From Plasmopara viticola (taxonomy: Eukaryota; Oomycota; Peronosporomycetes; Peronosporales; Peronosporaceae): a DNA stretch of 64,000 bases. The position numbers were made by a program, and so were the translations under genes. Location: positions 310,001-374,000 of the forward strand of contig MBPM02000005.1 in NCBI GenBank assembly GCA_001695595.3. The letters are read 5' to 3'. Of this stretch, positions 58,880 through 64,000 are shown piece by piece. Every line of letters starts with the position of its first letter. Within the stretch, counting starts at the first letter, position 1. The notes beneath the pieces are model-generated. The model was not told where the DNA came from and ran no database searches. It was given only the letters and a program-made list of their open reading frames with translations.

Positions 58880-61800
58880 ATGGATCACAAAGTCACAACT
58901 GATTACACCCGATTGCTTGGGAATGCCAACGTCAAGGTGGTTTTTGATTGAAAACAATTCTCTTGGTTCTGTTTTGACCAGGTTTGATAGGTTTTCGTGC
59001 GTGCGCGACCATGTGCTGACGGCCAAAATGCCCCTGAAGACATGTTTGATCGGAAAGGGGATACGCCCAATAATATTGTGATTAAGGTAAATTGATTGTT
59101 ACTGATTAGAGGTTTCGACTATTGTTGAAGCTTGCATTGGTACACGTAGGATACGGAGCGAATGCAATATGGAAACCACGCGTTTAGCTTTGACAATGTA
59201 TTGTTATTGTCGCCGTCATGCCGATAAATGGTATTGCTTAGATTGCATTGTAATTCTGCCAGGTTTATTGGACAGATACGAGTCAAGAAACGTTGTTCCA
59301 AGCGGTGGGTGATTGGAGGCAATTTGTGAAGTATGTGAGGCTACATCTCCTACGCTTCGTATGGTGCTTGAAACTATGTAGACGAGCAAGTGTTCAGTGG
59401 ATTATGCGCTGCAGGGAATCAATAGTTGTTGCTTTGCATACGGACAGACAGGATCCGGGAAAACGTTTAGGTAAAGATCTCGCTTTTCGCTGTGGAATCG
59501 CTAAGCGCCGTTGAGATAATTACTGAGAGTGCAGTATTTTTGGTGAACCGGGCGGGGAAAAGGCTGGACTCTTGTCACGGTCTATCGAGTATCTTTTTGG
59601 AATGATCAGACGCCACCAGAGCAAAGCTAGGGTGTGGAACCAATGATTATTGCTGGACGTGATCTTTTGTAACCTCGCTGTGATATTGGTAGGAAGTCAC
59701 CCTCGCTGTCAGCTTTCTAGAAGTATACTGCGATCGAGTCCGCGATCTAGCACGAGCGTAATTGATGTGATCTTTTTGGGGTGGCTTAGCGTGGACTGAG
59801 GTTACCATTACTGCAGATATTTGAAGAAGACAGGTAGACCAGTGTCACACCAGACGTCAAGCAGCACTGAGTGGTACCTTCGTCAAGTACGGAGACGGCT
59901 CCTTTTGACAGACGAAAGAGGTTTTTGACGGTTTATTGTTATGATAGCAACAGCTACCACAATCAAGTCTGCCGAACGAAAGCGCGACGAGGTATTGTTT
60001 GCAGCAAGAGCTCTCGTACTTTGCATTTCACTCGTAAGACTTGTTCTTTGTCTGGGCCCAGTTTTAGCTTAAATTCATCTAAACACGATGAAGATTACGA
60101 TTACGAAAAAGGTAAAGACGAGAATAATGTATTGTATTGGTGCTGAGTCATCTCACTTGTTTATTGAAAGCAAATTTTGAGATTCACGAGGATGCTCAGG
60201 GTCAAGTTTTTGTCAAAGATCTATCAATGGTGACGGTCACTTCTAGCGAAGACGTGGATGCGCTCGTCCAATGTGGATTGCGATTGCGAGCGACGCACGA
60301 GACGAAGATGAACGCCGTGTCGTCCCGTTCGCACACAGTTTTTACGATCCACGTCTTTCAGCAAGGTATTAGAGCAAACAATAAAAAGTTGGTAAATTTT
60401 AATTGTTTGGTACTTTTATCACAATGTATTGTATTCTAGTCCGCGATACCGACGAAGTAATCTATGGGATGTTGAATATGGTTGATCTTGCCGGGTGTGT
60501 ATCTTATCTGTTTCAACAATACAATAATAATTGCTGATACCATGTGTAGATCTGAGCGTCTGAAGAAAAGCGAGTCGGATGGTCAGCGGTTGAAAGAGGC
60601 CTTGCATATTAATTCGAGCTTAAGTGCTGTTGGCAAGGTTGTGATGTCTTTGGATCCCGAAAGTGGGTACAATTATATTCCTTACCGGGACTCAAAACTC
60701 ACCCGTCTTTTGCAAAATAGTATTGGTCTGTGTTGTAGTATATTTGTTTTCCATTTTTTATTGGGGGTTGTATTGCTAACGCACCTCTGTACACAGGTGG
60801 CAATTGCTTCACCACACTGATTGCGACAATCCACCCAATGAAAGAACATTACGAAGAGTGTCTGGAAACGCTGCAGTTTGCTAACCGATGTCGATCCGTG
60901 CAGAACCAGGTAAGTGCTTTAGGACGGTCCAATAAATTGCTACTGACCATTATTGCAATAATTTGTGTCGAACAAGTAGCCGCGCGTGAATCATATAAGT
61001 GGTACAAATGTCGACAAAGATCGGCGTATTCGTAGGCTTCAAGAGGAGCTCATGAATCTGCGCCGTCAAGTCGAGGGCATGCGAAGTGAATACAACAATA
61101 AATTTATTGCTACGCTGAATCAACTCGGCTTTCAGGCGCAAAAGATATCAAACAATGGCGAAGTAAAGTTTGCCGTACGTTTCTTTATTCAATAAATGTA
61201 AAGTATTACGACACGCTGACACATCTTTTCCATGTTTATTCGTAGGATGGGCTGGTGTTAAAGTCTCCATTTACGGATAAAGACCAAAAGTATTGTACTG
61301 CAGACTCAAGCGGGGGTATGAAGACAGTAACTACTGGAATGACTGGATTTGGCCGAGATATTGTTTACGGTAGTGATATATAGATTGATTTGACCTTTGT
61401 GCATCAAAAGTATAGCTAACTTTACACTGTGTTGTGAGGAACAAGGTGACAACGACAGAGACCGCTTACGACAGAAATATGCCAATGCGAAGAGCAATGT
61501 CGCAGTAGTTGTGGTGAATATGGAAATTTTACAATATTATTCATCGTGCTCTTGTCACTGGGCTTTGATGTGAATGTCTAGTCGAAAGCAAGGGCGGAGA
61601 AGGAACTCGCGCGTCGTACGATCAACGAACAGAAGCGACGAATTGCTTTACTAGAAAGTTTATTGCTTCAGAAATCGAGTGAATCCGATCGTGCATTGGC
61701 CTCGGAAGCAGCACGGCATAGTGACGAAATGCAAGCGCTTCTTTGTCGGAACAATCAAGGTCCTGTCGAGACTGGTCGTCATCATTCCGATTCGCGAGTG

Positions 61801-62744
61801 GAAGATCGTCGCGTCTTGCAAGAGCGTGACAATGAGGTGGAAAAGGTTGGAAACCCGTCCGCTTTGTCGAATCCTCGCGACGGGACTAACGGTGGTTGTT
61901 GGTAGAGATTTCAACACCGAATGGTAGCGTTTGAGAGGTCGAAAGATCATGATTTGACGTTGATGCGGCAACAGGTGTTTATGTTGTTTGATAGTTTGCG
62001 CTCGACCGATGTTGGCTAACTTGATCCTTAGTATGAACAATCGTTAGCTTGCAAAACACAAGAGCTTTCCACGATGCAGACTCGGCTCCAACAAGAACAA
62101 CAGACGACGATTGACACGATCGATGTGGGTGCCGACAGCTTTTTGTGGAGTAAAGTCGAATTTTAGAGTTTTACAGACTAAAACTGTGTTGTAGAATATT
62201 CGTAGGGATTGTGTGGAACTCTACACTTACGTCGGACGGGTCGTTAGTGCTGTCAAGGCCACTCCACGGTACAATATATTGGTAAAAGGGCAACAGTCAT
62301 TTTACTCTTACGTGTTGAGTGTGTCTAGAACGTTGTCGTCACCGAGAAATATCTTGGCGGATCCAACGAAGCTTCGGCACGTGAAAGCCCTTGTACGATC
62401 ATGCGTACATTCGTCTAGCTGCCATAGTCCAGCGATTAATGTGTGAAAATGCGTAGATGACATCAACAGCAGCGATACGAATACCCGTGCAATCGTTGCA
62501 CTCGGAAGCGCCGTCGATATCTCGAATAAACGGAGCTCGACCAGCATCTGCACCAGTGCGAAGAAGTAGAGGGACGTATGCAGCAGCATTACGCGATAGA
62601 GTGAACCAATCACTTGAGACACCCGTCGAGACCAGCCATCGTGCCTATGACAGACGAAGTGAAGGCAAAAACAACAGACCTTGGCTTGGATCTAGACAAA
62701 AGTTGCAAGAGTTTAAAGCCGAAGGTAGCAACTCAAGGATGTAA
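58880..62744 (+). CDS. kinesin-like motor protein, 21 short exons
   Basis: Model, 872 aa: join(58880..58936, 58991..59086, 59150..59197, 59263..59330, 59387..59470, 59535..59631, 59693..59757, 59817..59920, 59968..60128, 60182..60365, 60440..60494, 60550..60725, 60797..60909, 60980..61174, 61246..61369, 61446..61513, 61582..61845, 61906..61974, 62032..62124, 62195..62404, 62457..62744). ATP-driven microtubule motor. N-terminal motor domain motifs: [33 protein letters not shown] (P-loop), [26 protein letters not shown] (switch I), MVDLAGSERL (switch II) and [16 protein letters not shown], then the neck at [16 protein letters not shown]. Coiled-coil follows ([20 protein letters not shown] and later segments), and a basic Ser-rich tail. 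All splice phases close. Weakest joints are 59330/59387 (acceptor GAG) and 59920/59968 (donor GTTTTT). Kinesin subfamily not assigned. Confidence 0.88.
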
Positions 62745-62993
62745 ATCAGCGCTTTCAGTACATGGATTAAGGAGTGAAGATATTGGCAAACGGCAGAGTG
62801 AAAACAATAGATTGCAGCGTCGTAACCTTAAACGTGCAACAATATTATTATTGAACGCAAATCTTCACACACTTGATTTTATTCACAGCTTAAACTATAT
62901 TGTGAGTGAGCAATAAATCATAAGCAATGGTCGACCAAGTAACCTAATTATTTTATTAAATATTATTGGTCGCATAGAGCGTATCCTAGCTTA

Positions 62994-64000
62994 ATGGACC
63001 AAACGATCACTGCCGATTCGGTGCCAAGCACGCACGAAGCCGTGACGTCCCGAGTCATCGCAGACCTCCACGCTATCGGTCGTACCTCTGTGCACGCGGA
63101 GGAGCTCGCGCGCGCCCTCGCCATCGTCTCGCAATGCTACAGCGTCCCCGTCCCTTCCAGCGCGACCTCTGCCATTCCAAAAGCATTGATGGACGTCTCG
63201 GACCTGCTCCAGCGCCACCGCTTGTATGAGAATGACACGGTCCTCTGTGAGTATCCCACCGAGCAGTGTCCAGTGCTAGAAAGTGGCTTGCGGCTACTGT
63301 GGACGCACGTGACGACGTATCAATTGCATGCCGCCTTGATCGATCTCGTCCGTACAATCGACTATATGCCCCGTGCCATCACGTTCTGGAAGCACTTGGA
63401 AACGCGCACGTGGCGTGAAGTCGTGCAACGCGGTCCGTTGCAATGGTGCGTCTCTCGCATGCAACGAATTTCCATCCAAGAGACGATTCGAAGCTTGCAC
63501 GAGACGTTAGAAGCCCATTTGGTACAATACTTATTGGTCACCCATGCAATCGTAGGTAGTCAATATGCTAAACCTCGGCCTGCTTGTGCCTCTATCGCGT
63601 GTAGAAAAAGATTGGCATGCTCAAGAAGCTGACGACCACGTGTGCTAGAGCCTTTACCGACTACAACGAGCTCGAGACGCGCATGACGCACGGCCTGGCG
63701 TTCCTCGAGGTCGTCTACACTTCCAGCGGCATTTCTCCCCCTCGTCGCGGCCTCACCACGTTGCAAGCGCAAGCACCAATCGTGTTGCCACCCTATCACT
63801 TTGGTGCGTCTCCCAAACTTGCTTGCTCCTTGTCCTCTGTGGCTCCTAACGTCCCATCCTGCACTAGAGACGACCATCGTCGACAAGGCCCGCGGCGTCC
63901 TCTCGAGTCAAGACGTGGTCGAGTCATTACGTCGCATTGAGCACAACCTCGCCGTGTATCGGACGGCTCAGGCGCACTTTGCCCGTGGCTTTCAAGCCGC
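62994..64000 (+). CDS. NCA2/DGS1-like mitochondrial protein, 5' part
   Basis: Model: join(62994..63551, 63605..63803, 63868..>64000), truncated by the window end, at least 296 aa. The two introns (53 bp GTAGGT...TGTAG; 64 bp GTGCGT...CACTAG with a CCTAAC branch) keep phase. Visible blocks: LHAALIDLVRTIDYMPRAIT, FWKHLETRTWREVVQRGPLQ, KKIGMLKKLTTTCARAFTDY and VVESLRRIEHNLAVYRTAQA. The pattern of a residue pair F-W plus a W-R-x-x-x-x-x-G-P-L block recalls NCA2 (yeast) and DGS1 (plant) outer-mitochondrial-membrane proteins. That match is from memory of the family pattern and is moderate. The C-terminal membrane region is outside the window. Starts 249 bp after the kinesin stop codon on the same strand. 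Confidence 0.6.

Noticed and set aside
59263..59470. Apparent frameshift in the kinesin motor before the P-loop exon.
   Set aside because: Using the GAG acceptor at 59385-59386 instead of TAG at 59380-59381 closes the phase without any lesion, so a frameshift is not required.
61840..61910. In-frame TAG in the kinesin coiled-coil (61903-61905).
   Set aside because: It is the end of a 60-bp intron (GTTGGA...GGTAG) with a CTAAC branch point; splicing removes it and keeps the frame.
1..64000. tRNA and rRNA genes.
   Set aside because: I looked for T-loop (GGTTCGA) and A/B-box patterns and rRNA-like blocks by eye and found no convincing candidate; a tRNAscan run would settle it.

Overview
The window looks like nuclear DNA of a plant-pathogenic oomycete (Phytophthora or downy-mildew type). 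The evidence is the very short GT-AG introns (about 47-90 bp, several with a CTAAC-type branch point), compact clusters of conserved eukaryotic genes, and long AT-rich stretches full of decayed LTR and LINE retroelements. No bacterial gene arrangement, CRISPR array, rRNA or tRNA gene was recognised. All gene models with introns were built by hand from splice signals and reading phase; no database search was possible.

Layout. 1-6546: AT-rich, no gene recognised. 6547-10882: a nearly complete Ty1/copia element on the minus strand with 145-bp LTRs that differ at two positions and a 5-bp target duplication, but with a broken reading frame. 10883-14980: gene-poor, ending in a tandem duplication just upstream of the gene island. 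14983-23643: a dense island of six genes: mitochondrial-type tryptophanyl-tRNA synthetase (+), AFG1-like AAA ATPase (-), a BAR-domain protein (-), a PDCD2-like protein (-), L-2-hydroxyglutarate dehydrogenase (+) and a four-TM claudin-like protein (-). Gaps between genes in the island are as small as 38 and 92 bp. 23644-36595: gene-poor, with a double perfect hairpin at 27.4-27.6 kb, a decayed Ty3/gypsy element (27.9-29.5 kb, minus) and a second gypsy-like protease remnant at 31.1 kb. 36.6-37.05 kb: a GC-rich patch with a 44-aa ORF. 40.6-47.4 kb: a GC-rich, heavily mutated LINE (ORF1, endonuclease, reverse transcriptase, Cys/His tail). 49.3-51.4 kb: an old copia remnant (minus). 52.8-53.9 kb: a second GC-rich patch with a paralogue of the 44-aa ORF. 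54.9-55.7 kb: a candidate secreted protein (minus). 58.88-62.74 kb: a 21-exon kinesin. 62.99 kb to the end: the 5' part of an NCA2/DGS1-like mitochondrial gene.

Functionally, the island holds housekeeping genes with a mitochondrial theme: TrpRS, AFG1 and L2HGDH act there, and the NCA2-like gene at the far end would too. PDCD2 relates to ribosome biogenesis, and the BAR and claudin-like proteins to membranes. The most unusual signals are the pair of micro-ORFs sharing an 18-residue core that differs only by synonymous changes, the double hairpin, and the young but broken copia element.
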